Shown: one piece after another, positions 36,052 through 44,285 of the stretch
Numbering within the stretch: position 1 is the stretch's first letter
How the letters are laid out: every line of letters starts with the position of its first letter
Source of the DNA: an uncultured Sutterella sp.
GTDB taxonomy: Bacteria; Pseudomonadota; Gammaproteobacteria; Burkholderiales; Burkholderiaceae_F
Assembly (NCBI GenBank): GCA_905202595.1
Contig: CAJKSP010000008.1
Coordinates: 1 to 64,000, forward strand
Direction of reading: 5' to 3'
Length of the DNA: 64,000 nt
Translations under genes and position numbers: made by a program
Notes under the pieces: model-generated
Told to the model about the DNA's origin: nothing
Database searches by the model: none
What the model saw: only the letters and a program-made list of their open reading frames with translations

Positions 36052-36945
36052 ATGTTCAAGCAGTCCCTCTGGGCTCTCGCCGCCGCCTTTCTCTTCTCGC
36101 TCATGGCGGCGTTCGTCAAGCTCTGCAGCGCAGAGCTCGGCTCCCTTGAGCTCGTCTTCTACCGATCGCTCTTCGGCGTCATCACCATCGGCTTCTTCGT
36201 CTGGAAGAACGGCCTGTCGCTCAAGACGCCGCATCTGTCGGGCCACCTCAAGCGCTCCGTCCTCGGCACGCTCTCGATTGCGCTCTGGTTCTACACGCTC
36301 GGGCTTCTGCCCTTCGGCACGAACATGACGCTCATCTACACGACGCCGCTCTTCATGGCGGCGAACTTCTGGATTCTGGCTGTCATTCGCCGCGAGCGCG
36401 CCCCGTGGGCGCTCATCGGCTCGATCATTGTGGGCTTCGCCGGCATCACGATCGTGCTGCAGCCGAGCTTTGAAAGCGACGAGCTCATTCCGGCCCTGCT
36501 CTGCCTCTCCGTCTCCCTGGTCGACCTCGCCGTCTACTGGCAGATGAAGGAGCTCGGCCGCCTGCAGGAGCCGAGCTGGCGCATCGTCTTCTACTTCACG
36601 CTCTGCGGCACGCTCTTCGGCCTCATCGGCGCCTTTGCGCTGGAAGGCGGCATGCACCTGCCGAGCCGCAATGCGCTCCTCGGCATCATCGGCATGGGCA
36701 TCTGCGCCACGCTCGGCCAGATTGCCACGACGCGCTCCTACGCCTACGGCAACATGCTCCTCTCGTCCTGCCTCGGCTTCTCAGCCATTCCGATTTCGGC
36801 TGCGCTGAGCTTCGTGCTCTTCGGCGAATCGGTCTCGGCCACGGCCCTCGTCGGCATGTCGCTCATCATCGCTGCCGGGATGACCGCCTCCATCACCACA
36901 AAGCGCCAGGAGGCGGCGCAAAAAGCGCGGCAGGCTGCACGCTAG
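36052..36945 (+). CDS. EamA/DMT-family transporter
   Basis: This 297-residue inner-membrane protein has ten predicted helices in two five-helix EamA repeats (about 5-130 and 148-285). DMT proteins export metabolites or amino acids, but the substrate is not predictable. It stands alone between two strong terminators. Confidence 0.88.
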   Translation: MFKQSLWALAAAFLFSLMAAFVKLCSAELGSLELVFYRSLFGVITIGFFVWKNGLSLKTPHLSGHLKRSVLGTLSIALWFYTLGLLPFGTNMTLIYTTPLFMAANFWILAVIRRERAPWALIGSIIVGFAGITIVLQPSFESDELIPALLCLSVSLVDLAVYWQMKELGRLQEPSWRIVFYFTLCGTLFGLIGAFALEGGMHLPSRNALLGIIGMGICATLGQIATTRSYAYGNMLLSSCLGFSAIPISAALSFVLFGESVSATALVGMSLIIAAGMTASITTKRQEAAQKARQAAR

Positions 36946-36992
36946 ACAAGCGTCTCGGCGCCTTTTGCTCCGAGCCGAAACAATGAACCCGC

Positions 36993-37034
36993 AAAAAAAG
37001 CGCGGCGCACTCAAAAGAGCGCCGCGCTTTTTTT
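36993..37034. terminator. Bidirectional terminator between convergent genes
   Basis: AGCGCGGCGC and GCGCCGCGCT form a perfect 10-bp stem flanked by A7 on the left and T7 on the right, serving both the EamA gene and the binding-protein gene. Confidence 0.93.
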
Positions 37035-37079
37035 AGCGTAAGCCTGACGCGTCCGCCAAGCAGAACCTATGCAGCGACT

Positions 37080-37853
37080 TTAGGGCTGCGCCGCCTTCGC
37101 CGGAGCGCTGCCGAACCACTTCTCGTAAATCTTCTGATAGCTGCCGTCGGCCATCATGGCTTCAAGCGTGCTGTTGAGCGCATCAAGCAGCTTCGCATTG
37201 CCCTTTTTCACAGCCATGCCGTACATGTCGTCCGAAACGACGAAGTCCAGCGCCGTGAGATTCATGCTCTTCGAGGCGCGCTGCTTGAGGAAGTACTTGT
37301 TGACAGGCCCGTCATTCAACATGGCGTAGCAGCCGCCCTTGTTGAGCTCCAGGAAGGCTTCAGCGGCCGAATTGAACGTGCGGATGGTCGTGCCCGGAAT
37401 GCGCTTCATCATGAGCGCGCCCGAGGAGCCGATCTCGGCGCAGAGCGTCTTGCCCTCCAGCGCCTTCAGGTCCTTGATCTCCGGCGCATTCTTCTTCGTC
37501 GTCATGACGGTCAGGCCGGCATTGAGGTAGGGCTTCGTAAAGTCGACGCGCGCAGCGCGCTCGGGCGTGATAGTAAGCGCTGACACAGCACAATCAATGT
37601 TGCCGCTCATCAGCGCGGGGATGAGCCCGTCGAGCGTCATCGACACGATCTGAATGTCATAGCCTGTGCGCTTGCCGATTTCTCGGATGAGATCCATGTC
37701 GAAGCCTTCGTAGTCGCCCGTCTTGCTGTCCGCATATTCAAAGGGCGGATAGGCCGTGAGGCTGCCGACGCGAAGCGTGTCCGCCTCAGCGGCGGCGGAA
37801 AAGGACAGGATGACAGCTGCCGCAGCGGCAGCCAATTTTGCAGAGATAGCCAT
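37080..37853 (-). CDS. Amino-acid ABC transporter substrate-binding protein
   Basis: This 257-residue protein (SBP_bac_3 family) has a signal peptide cleaved near AAAEA, then TLRVGSLTAYPPFEYAD, GFDMDLIREIGKR and ISALTITPERAARVDFTKPY-like ligand contacts. It binds a polar or charged amino acid in the periplasm. It stands alone, with no permease or ATPase genes next to it, so the cognate transporter is elsewhere. Confidence 0.9.
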   Translation of the reverse strand: MAISAKLAAAAAAVILSFSAAAEADTLRVGSLTAYPPFEYADSKTGDYEGFDMDLIREIGKRTGYDIQIVSMTLDGLIPALMSGNIDCAVSALTITPERAARVDFTKPYLNAGLTVMTTKKNAPEIKDLKALEGKTLCAEIGSSGALMMKRIPGTTIRTFNSAAEAFLELNKGGCYAMLNDGPVNKYFLKQRASKSMNLTALDFVVSDDMYGMAVKKGNAKLLDALNSTLEAMMADGSYQKIYEKWFGSAPAKAAQP

Positions 37854-38200
37854 TTGAGAGGGCCTCAGAAAAAAGGCGGAAATGTGCAGCTCGCCGCTGT
37901 CCCTCTTCTTCTCTTCACGGTGCTTCTGCCTGCCGCACGCATGGCGGGGCTTCCGCAGGGGACTTCGCTTCGAGCCGGACCCTCCAGGGTTGGCTCGCTG
38001 GGCTCAGTGCCGGACACAAACGGCCTCAAGCCAGCTTTTTAAATTGAGAAAGCCTCATCCTAGGCGAGGCGCTTGGCCGCCGCTTGGCAGCCTATGGCTT
38101 TTCCGCTGTCCAACATCCCCTTATTTGATTTTCATCAATTGAATTGCCGCCCCTTCAGCTGCTTCCAGCATGATTGGCATGCATTTCTTCCCCTGTACAC
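37854..38200. other. Intergenic region upstream of the amino-acid binding protein
   Basis: No gene is supported. It should contain the binding-protein promoter on the reverse strand; the A/T-rich stretch near 38110-38150 is the most likely place. Confidence 0.4.
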
Positions 38201-38252
38201 AAAAGAAAAGCGCAAGGCCTTCGCAAAGGATCCTCTGCGAAAAGCCTCGCGC
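38201..38252 (-). terminator. Terminator of the M20 operon
   Basis: An imperfect long stem (GCGC-AGGCCTTCGCA with TGCGAAAAGCCT-GCGC) is followed on the reverse strand by TTTTCTTTT. It lies about 50 bases past the M20 peptidase stop. Confidence 0.65.
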
Positions 38253-38299
38253 CTCTTCAGTCGGCAGCCGTTCAATCAAGCGCCGAACGGCAAAGCCGC

Positions 38300-39628
38300 T
38301 TATGCCTTGCCTTGCGACAGATCTTCAAGGAAGCGGCAGTAGCTTTCCTTATTGAAGACAGGCTTGAATTCGCGGCAGATCTTGTCGGCTTCGGCCGCAT
38401 CGTCCCAGAGCAGGTCGACGATTGTGAGCGCAAGAGCCTCCGGCGACTTTTCAAAAGCCACATCCTCATTGTCGAGCGCATAGTCCGCACCGTGAAGCGT
38501 GCCCTTGACGCAGCCTACCCACGGATGGAGCGTCGGCATCAGATGAGAGACGTCGCCCATGTCAGTGGAGCCCGCCGAATGCTCGCCCGTCGTCACGCAC
38601 TCCGCGCCGAAGAGCGCCTGCGCATTGGCGCGCAACAGCTCGACCATATGCGGTTCCGGGCGCATCGGCAGATAGCCCGGCAGATCCGAAATCTTGATGT
38701 CGGCCCCCACAGCATCGGCGCCGGCCTTGAGAGCGCGGTTGATGGCGCGGTTGTAGCCCGCAAGCGCTTCCACGTTGGATGCGCGGCAGTAGCTTTCCAT
38801 CTTCACGTAGTCGGGAATGACGTTCACCAGATCGCCGCCCGAGCTGATGATCGGATGGAAGCGGACGACGTCGGACTCGCGGAAAGTTTCGCGAATGGCG
38901 TTCACGCCCATCACGCCGAGCATGGCGGCATTGAGCGCATTGATGCCCTGGTCGGGCGCCGCAGCCGCATGAGCCGCACGGCCGTGGTATTCAATGAGCT
39001 TGCCGACGAAGCCGTTGCAGGAATTGCCCACCGAAATGTCGCCCTTCGGATTCGAAGTGGATGCAACGTGCATCATCATCGCCATGTCGATGTCATCGAA
39101 GGCGCCTTCCGAGATGAGCTGCTGCTTGCCGCCGAGGAAGCGGAGCTTGCCGGCATTGCGGAGCTTGCTGCGGTAATCGATTTCGACATACTCCTCCGCG
39201 GGCACGGCAAAGAGCACGACGTCGCCGCCGAGATGCGCCATCGCGCCGGAGTCCTGAAGCGCTTTGCCGACGGCAAAGAGATTGGCAAGCTGCACATTGT
39301 GGCCGCAGCAGTGCGCCGCACCCGTCTTCGGGTCGCACTGCGGATGATTGCGGCAGACGATTGCATCGAGTTCGCCGATCATCGCGACAGTGCGCTTCGA
39401 ACCGCGGCCCTTGAGGCGGGCCTTCACGCCCGTGATGCCGAGGCCGTCCTGATGCGCCAGGCCCATCGCGTCGAATGCAGCCTTCACCTTGTCGGCCGTC
39501 TTCACTTCCTTGAAGCCGAGCTCAGGTTCGGCAAAGATGTCCGCAGCGAACTTTTCAATCGCCGCGCGGTTCTTGCGGACCGCCTCGCACACGCGAGCCT
39601 TGAGCTGCTCCTTGGTGATCTTTTCCAT
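38300..39628 (-). CDS. M20-family metallo-amidohydrolase
   Basis: This 442-residue cytoplasmic enzyme (start MEKITKEQL at 39628) resembles AbgB/aminoacylase-like M20D peptidases: EPELGFKE near the N-terminus, GELDAI, CCGHN for the metal centre, AEEYVEIDYRSKLRNAG, and YHGRAAHAAAAP of the dimerisation domain. It would hydrolyse an N-acyl or small peptide bond. It is last in a three-gene operon after two membrane proteins, which may import the substrate. Confidence 0.87.
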   Translation of the reverse strand: MEKITKEQLKARVCEAVRKNRAAIEKFAADIFAEPELGFKEVKTADKVKAAFDAMGLAHQDGLGITGVKARLKGRGSKRTVAMIGELDAIVCRNHPQCDPKTGAAHCCGHNVQLANLFAVGKALQDSGAMAHLGGDVVLFAVPAEEYVEIDYRSKLRNAGKLRFLGGKQQLISEGAFDDIDMAMMMHVASTSNPKGDISVGNSCNGFVGKLIEYHGRAAHAAAAPDQGINALNAAMLGVMGVNAIRETFRESDVVRFHPIISSGGDLVNVIPDYVKMESYCRASNVEALAGYNRAINRALKAGADAVGADIKISDLPGYLPMRPEPHMVELLRANAQALFGAECVTTGEHSAGSTDMGDVSHLMPTLHPWVGCVKGTLHGADYALDNEDVAFEKSPEALALTIVDLLWDDAAEADKICREFKPVFNKESYCRFLEDLSQGKA

Positions 39629-39752
39629 GTTGTCTTGTCCTTCTTCAAGTGGACTCGGGCGCATGAGGCGCGCCCGATGAAAGAGTTCGTTTGATTGAAT
39701 GGCGGCCGCAGAGCGCTTCTAAGAAGCGATGCGGCCGAATGCGAAGCCTGCC

Positions 39753-40217
39753 TTAGAAGACGCCTTCGAGATGCAGCAGCACTTCAGCAAGCGCCGTCGC
39801 GCAGAGGAAGGAGCCTGCCGCCACGGCAAGCGCTACAGGAACAATGCGCCACGAGAGGCGGCGGAAACCGTCCATGTCCTTGCCGAGCGAGAGGCCGGCG
39901 TAAGCCAGAATCGGGGTCGTAATCGGCAGGAAGCCGACCGTCTTCGTGTAGGAAAGAAGCGTGGCGCTGCCCGGGAACTGCGGCAGAGACACGATCACGC
40001 ACACAATCGACACCCAGAAAACCATCGGCAGCTTGCGAAAGCCCGGCAGCATGGAGATGAAGACGCCGATTGCGGTCAGCACAACGAGGATCAGAACGCC
40101 CACAGCCGAGGCGGAAAGCTCCTTGCAGCCCGCTTCCCAGTTGGCAATCCAGACAAGAAAAGCCGTGACGAGAAGAATGAAGATGACGTCGTACATCTTG
40201 GCGGAGATGACTTTCAT
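39753..40217 (-). CDS. Small integral membrane protein
   Basis: This 154-residue protein has about four or five membrane helices (for example YDVIFILLVTAFLVWIA and a C-terminal VALAVAAGSFLC segment). I do not recognise its family. It lies between a DUF3100-like membrane protein and an M20 amidohydrolase on the same strand and probably forms a two-component permease with the former. Confidence 0.7.
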   Translation of the reverse strand: MKVISAKMYDVIFILLVTAFLVWIANWEAGCKELSASAVGVLILVVLTAIGVFISMLPGFRKLPMVFWVSIVCVIVSLPQFPGSATLLSYTKTVGFLPITTPILAYAGLSLGKDMDGFRRLSWRIVPVALAVAAGSFLCATALAEVLLHLEGVF

Positions 40218-40266
40218 GATGGATCCTTGAATTCGTTAATAGTTCATCTTGTTTGCATTCAGTCGA

Positions 40267-41082
40267 TCAGCTGTTGGCGTTGGGCTTGGCCGCAACTTCC
40301 ACAGCAGGCTTTTCCTGATCCCGGTTCTTCGTAAAGAATTCGTAGACCTTGATCGTGACGGGGAGCGAAATGAAGAGCGCGAAATAGATGCCGACCACTG
40401 ACGTGAGCAGGTTGGCGGCGGCGGCATAGGCCTGAACCGTATCGGCCCACTCCGGATGAGCGGCAACGATCGAACCCGTAGCGGCAGCCATCATCGAAGC
40501 GCTGCCAATGCCGGCGCCCATGGCGAGAGCATGCGGATGGAAGATGCCGAGCTGTGCAATCACGCCGGCGAGAACCGACACCCAGAGAGCGCCGAAGACC
40601 GTGCCGCAGACATACATGCCCATCACGCCGCGGCCCTCAGGCGAATCGAGGCCGAAGCGCTCAGCGATGATGGCAACGTTGGCTTCGCGGTCGATCGAGT
40701 AGCAGGCGCCGATGGCCTCTCGCTTCATCTTGACGAGAAGCGCAACGGGAAGGCCGAAAAGGAGCGTGCCGAAGAAGTGGCCGAATTCCTGAAAGATCAG
40801 CGCCCACCCCGAATTGAGAATCATGTTGATGTTCGGGCCGATGTCGAGACCGAGCTTGGCGACGAGGAGCAGCATGCCCGTTCCGAGCATCTTGCCCGCG
40901 CGGTCCATTTCCTCAGGCTTGATGAAGTTCAAGCTCGGGAAGCTCAGAATCGCGCCGATCAGGAGCGAATACAGAAGCGGCAGCAGAACGATGAGGCCGA
41001 ACTTTTGCACGCCGATGAACTCGGCGATCAGCACAATCACGAACGCCAGCGAATGAATCTTGAAGTTTTTGATGAGATCCAT
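40267..41082 (-). CDS. DUF3100-like multi-pass membrane protein
   Basis: This 271-residue protein has about eight membrane helices and ends in a short polar tail. The pattern (LGLDIGPN, GACYSIDREANVAIIAERFGL, GMYVCGTVFG, AMGAGIGSASMMAAA) fits DUF3100, often encoded beside M20 amidohydrolases. A transport role for the peptidase substrate is inferred. First gene of the operon. Confidence 0.72.
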   Translation of the reverse strand: MDLIKNFKIHSLAFVIVLIAEFIGVQKFGLIVLLPLLYSLLIGAILSFPSLNFIKPEEMDRAGKMLGTGMLLLVAKLGLDIGPNINMILNSGWALIFQEFGHFFGTLLFGLPVALLVKMKREAIGACYSIDREANVAIIAERFGLDSPEGRGVMGMYVCGTVFGALWVSVLAGVIAQLGIFHPHALAMGAGIGSASMMAAATGSIVAAHPEWADTVQAYAAAANLLTSVVGIYFALFISLPVTIKVYEFFTKNRDQEKPAVEVAAKPNANS

Positions 41083-41309
41083 TTTCTTGTTTCCTTGGGT
41101 CTAATCTGGAATTTCCGGCCGCTTGGGGCTCCGAGGGGGCCTCTCGTCAGCGTCCGGCGCTGTGGCCGCTTGATGCGGCAGCCGCGCTTCTAGCGAGCGT
41201 CGGCCTGAGGCTCATCCGGAAGGATCTGGCGGCTTGTTCTTCTGCCCTCGTCGCTGCGTCATGGGATTGCTCCAAGAGAGTTGAAAAAATGGAAGGGAAA
41301 TACGGAATA
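41083..41309. other. Upstream region of the DUF3100/M20 operon
   Basis: No gene is seen. It should contain the operon promoter on the reverse strand; no clear element was recognised. Confidence 0.35.
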
Positions 41310-41345
41310 AAAAAACGGGAGCTGCCTTTGAAGGCTGCTCCCGTT
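41310..41345 (-). terminator. Reverse-strand terminator of an unidentified short transcript
   Basis: AACGGGAGC-GCC and GGC-GCTCCCGTT form a stem followed on the reverse strand by seven T. No long gene ends here; the nearest candidate is the 54-codon frame at 41421-41585. Confidence 0.8.
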
Positions 41346-41420
41346 CAACGTATTGGGTTTTGTCTGCCCTAGTCCGTCGCTCCGCTTTTACCTCGTTTCG
41401 TTGCGGAGCCTGAAGCATCT

Positions 41421-41585
41421 TCAAGGCGGCGTGATGCGCGCAGGAGAGGATGTCCCGCACGCAGACGAAGATGTAGAAGAGGACTGAGAGGAAGACGCGC
41501 CGAAGCCGGCGCCAAGCGCAAAAAGACGCACGGCAACGCCGCAACGGACTTGCGTCCAGCAGGCTTGATTCGCGTGCATCTCCAT
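41421..41585 (-). CDS. Possible small protein of 54 residues
   Basis: The ATG at 41585 is preceded by AGGAG at eight bases, and the frame ends 76 bases before a clear terminator. The product begins MEMHANQACWTQVRC, has a short hydrophobic stretch (GVAVRLFALGAGFGA) and a Ser/Thr-rich tail (SSSQSSSTSSSACGTSS). No family is recognised. It could be a small secreted or membrane peptide, or the transcript could be a non-coding RNA. Confidence 0.35.
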   Translation of the reverse strand: MEMHANQACWTQVRCGVAVRLFALGAGFGASSSQSSSTSSSACGTSSPARITPP

Positions 41586-41807
41586 GGCTGAGACTCCTGA
41601 ACTTGGCTGTAGCTGCGGCCCGCGAGCGTCTTCGTCGACAGTCGCCGCAGCTCATGAATGCAACCTAGCACAGCTCAGAGCTGCCGCGGCGCCGCACTGA
41701 GCAGTGCTTCTCGTTTTATCAGGGCAGCTGAGAGATTCTGCTTAAGGCTTTCAGACAAATCGCCGCAGAAAGCGCCTTTTTCAGGTGCCGCAAGCCTGTT
41801 AAGGCAT
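41586..41807. other. Spacer between the ccm operon terminator and the small frame
   Basis: On the reverse strand TTAAGC and TGATAA are 18 bases apart (about 41715-41745) and could be a promoter for the short transcript. Otherwise nothing is recognised. Confidence 0.3.
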
Positions 41808-41843
41808 AAAAAAAGCCTCCTGACGGCATTCTCCGTCAGGAGG
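41808..41843 (-). terminator. Terminator of the ccm operon
   Basis: CCTCCTGACGG and CCGTCAGGAGG form a perfect 11-bp stem followed on the reverse strand by TTTTTTT. It lies 33 bases past the ccmI stop codon. Confidence 0.94.
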
Positions 41844-41875
41844 TTGGAATGCGGGCTAGCCGACAGCTGTCCGCG

Positions 41876-43222
41876 CTATTTGATTTCGGTGTTGATCTGG
41901 ACAACCACGCCGCGGTCGCCGACTTCAACGGCATTGGTCATTTCGCCCTGCAGATCGCCGGGCTGCGGCATGAAGTTGCCCGTCTTCGAGATGCGTGCGC
42001 CGACGATCACGACGTCAACATTGCGCAGCGTATCCGCTCCCATAGCCATAGTCATGGAATCGGTAAGCGTGAAGTTGTAGGGCAGCTCCTTCGCTGTCGT
42101 GCGGGTAAATGCCACCGGCATGCGGCTGCCCTGCGCCGGGCGCGCATAAATGAAGACGACGTCGTCTGGCTTCACCTTGCTCTTGAGCGCATCGGAAATC
42201 GTCACCGTGCCGGAGACTGCGCGCGCATTGGCCGGCGAAGCCGTCTTCGGCATCTGCTCGCGCATGAAGGACTGCGTACCGCCAGCCGGTTCGCTCGTCT
42301 CAACGCCGTCCGCCGCATTCTGATCCTGCGCTGCAGGCGAAACCGCGGAAATCGAATCGTTCACGCCGCCAAGACGCTTCGCCTCGGCGATGTTGCTCTG
42401 GATCTGATCGCGATCCGGAAAGTCCGTCGGCACCACCTTCAGAAGCCGCTCCCAATAGGCAGCGGCCTGCGCATACTGCTGGCGGTCCCAAGACTGAATG
42501 GCGAGAAGCGCAAGCGCCTTCCACTGGCGCGGGTCGATGTTGAGCGCCTTCTTGAGAAGCTTCTCGATGTCGGGCGTAATCACCTTGCCGTTCGCCGCAG
42601 CCATCATGTCAGCCATGTCCGCAATGAGATCCGCATTGTTCGGAATGAGCTGATTGAGCTTCTTGAAGGCTTCGACCGATTCGTCAAAGCGGTTCATCTG
42701 CGCCGTAGCGCGGGCGAGCATGAACCAGCCGTTGGCGTTGTTCGGGTCCTCCTTCAGACGTGCGCGCAGATCGTCGAGCATCTTCTGCATCTCAGCCTGG
42801 CTGTGGCCGCGGCTGTTCGGGCTCTGCTCCTCCATCATCGCGATGAAGTCGGGATTCATGGCTGTATAGCGGCCGAGCGCCAAGTAGCCCGAAACTGTCG
42901 CCGCAGGAATCGCCACGAGGCAGATCACGGCCAGAATCCGAGTCGCCATCGACGACTTGCCGGACTGCTGCTCCGCATCCTGCTTCGTCTCTTCAAGCAC
43001 GCGGCGCTCGAGCTCCATCTTCGCCTCAGCGTATTCGTCGGCGTCCATGCGGCCTGCGGCCTTGTCGGCCTCAAGCTCGGCAGCCTGCTGCCGGAGAATG
43101 CCGAGCACCTGCGAGCGGCGGTCGGCATCCGGATTGGCGCGCCCGCCGAACCAGAGCGGCAGACAGACGCAACACACCGCGACGAGCGTCATCGCGGCGC
43201 AGAGGATGATGAATGTGGTCAC
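41876..43222 (-). CDS. ccmI: Cytochrome c biogenesis protein CcmI
   Basis: This 448-residue apocytochrome chaperone has two N-terminal membrane helices (about 1-25 and 95-115) separated by a cytoplasmic stretch with RSQVLGILRQQAAELEADKAAG, then TPR repeats and a C-terminal periplasmic domain that would hold the apocytochrome tail. It starts at a GTG three bases after the ccmH stop. Last gene of the operon. Confidence 0.92.
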   Translation of the reverse strand: MTTFIILCAAMTLVAVCCVCLPLWFGGRANPDADRRSQVLGILRQQAAELEADKAAGRMDADEYAEAKMELERRVLEETKQDAEQQSGKSSMATRILAVICLVAIPAATVSGYLALGRYTAMNPDFIAMMEEQSPNSRGHSQAEMQKMLDDLRARLKEDPNNANGWFMLARATAQMNRFDESVEAFKKLNQLIPNNADLIADMADMMAAANGKVITPDIEKLLKKALNIDPRQWKALALLAIQSWDRQQYAQAAAYWERLLKVVPTDFPDRDQIQSNIAEAKRLGGVNDSISAVSPAAQDQNAADGVETSEPAGGTQSFMREQMPKTASPANARAVSGTVTISDALKSKVKPDDVVFIYARPAQGSRMPVAFTRTTAKELPYNFTLTDSMTMAMGADTLRNVDVVIVGARISKTGNFMPQPGDLQGEMTNAVEVGDRGVVVQINTEIK

Positions 43223-43225
43223 GGC

Positions 43226-43726
43226 CTACTCCTTCTTGCCGGAGAGCAGCTCGTCGGCGAGCGCCTTCTCCTGAGCGGTAAGGGGCTTAGCAGCCGCAGC
43301 GACAAGACGCTTGCGGCGGCGCAGATTGATGTAGAAGGCGCCGAGCCCGATCACCAGGAGCGCAAGGGGCCCGATCCAGAGAATCGCAGTCGAGAGCTTG
43401 AAGGGCGGCTTGTAAAGCACAAAGTCGCCGTATCGCTCGACCATGTAGTCGACGATCTCCTTATTCGTCTTGCCGGCCTTCACCTGCTCAATGACCTGAT
43501 TGCGCAAGTCGACGGCGAGCTCGGCATTCGAATCGGCAATCGACTGGTTCTGGCAGACGAGGCAGCGGAGCTGCTCGGAAACCTCAACCACCCGCTTGTG
43601 TGCAACGGGGTCAAAGGCCGTCGGGGCGGCTTCCCGCGCAAGAGCAGGACCGGCGGCAAGCGCCATCGCCGCAGCAGCGCACGCGGCCGCGGCCGCCGCT
43701 CTAAGAGTCTTCGCATTGCTCATCAT
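43226..43726 (-). CDS. ccmH: Cytochrome c biogenesis protein CcmH (thiol oxidoreductase)
   Basis: This 166-residue protein has a signal peptide, the CcmH motif LRCLVCQNQSI (Cys55, Cys58) and a C-terminal membrane helix (AILWIGPLALLVIGLGAFY). It reduces apocytochrome CXXCH thiols before haem attachment. Its start overlaps the ccmG stop (ATGA). Confidence 0.95.
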   Translation of the reverse strand: MMSNAKTLRAAAAAACAAAAMALAAGPALAREAAPTAFDPVAHKRVVEVSEQLRCLVCQNQSIADSNAELAVDLRNQVIEQVKAGKTNKEIVDYMVERYGDFVLYKPPFKLSTAILWIGPLALLVIGLGAFYINLRRRKRLVAAAAKPLTAQEKALADELLSGKKE

Positions 43727-44262
43727 TGCTCAGCCTCCAGCTTCTGCAGAAGCGGCTTCACCTGATCGTTCCAAAGATCGTCCAGGATGGGATAGCTCAC
43801 TTTCGCGCGGATGACGCCCTTCTTGTCGATGATGAAGGTCTCCGGCACGCCGGTAACGCCAAGATCGATGCCGACCTTGTTCTTCTGCTCGAAGATCACC
43901 TGGTCGTAGGGGTTGCCCGTGTCCTCAAGCACTCGCTGGCCTGCCGCAACCTGGTCCTTGTAGAGGAAGCCCACGATCGGCGTCTTGAGACCGCCTTCCT
44001 TGAGGCTCACCAGATAGGGATGCTCCTGCTTGCACGGCAGACACCAGCTCGCCCAGACGTTGAGCATCCAAACCTTGCCCTTCATGCTGTCGCTCTTGAA
44101 GGTCTGATCCGGATTGAAAAGCGTCGGCAGTTCAAACGCAGGCAGCGGCTTGTCGATCAGCACGCTCGGCAGCGCCCTCGGATCAAGGTAGAGCCCCTTG
44201 AAGAGGAAGCCCGCAAGCACGATGAAGATCGCAAACGGGATGAGAAACTTCGCTTTCATCAT
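43723..44262 (-). CDS. ccmG: Thiol:disulfide interchange protein CcmG/DsbE
   Basis: This 179-residue membrane-anchored thioredoxin-fold protein (helix at 5-25) has the active site WASWCLPC (Cys74, Cys77) and the family GVTGVPETFIID segment. It keeps CcmH or apocytochrome reduced. It lies 23 bases after ccmF. Confidence 0.95.
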   Translation of the reverse strand: MMKAKFLIPFAIFIVLAGFLFKGLYLDPRALPSVLIDKPLPAFELPTLFNPDQTFKSDSMKGKVWMLNVWASWCLPCKQEHPYLVSLKEGGLKTPIVGFLYKDQVAAGQRVLEDTGNPYDQVIFEQKNKVGIDLGVTGVPETFIIDKKGVIRAKVSYPILDDLWNDQVKPLLQKLEAEQ

Positions 44263-44285
44263 TTAAATGGTCCTTCCCAAAGGTT

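Noticed and set aside
41212..41655. 147-codon reverse frame between the ccm and M20 operons
   Set aside because: It runs through a strong terminator at 41310-41345 and has low-complexity Arg-rich sequence. The 54-codon frame in another reading frame fits the signals better.
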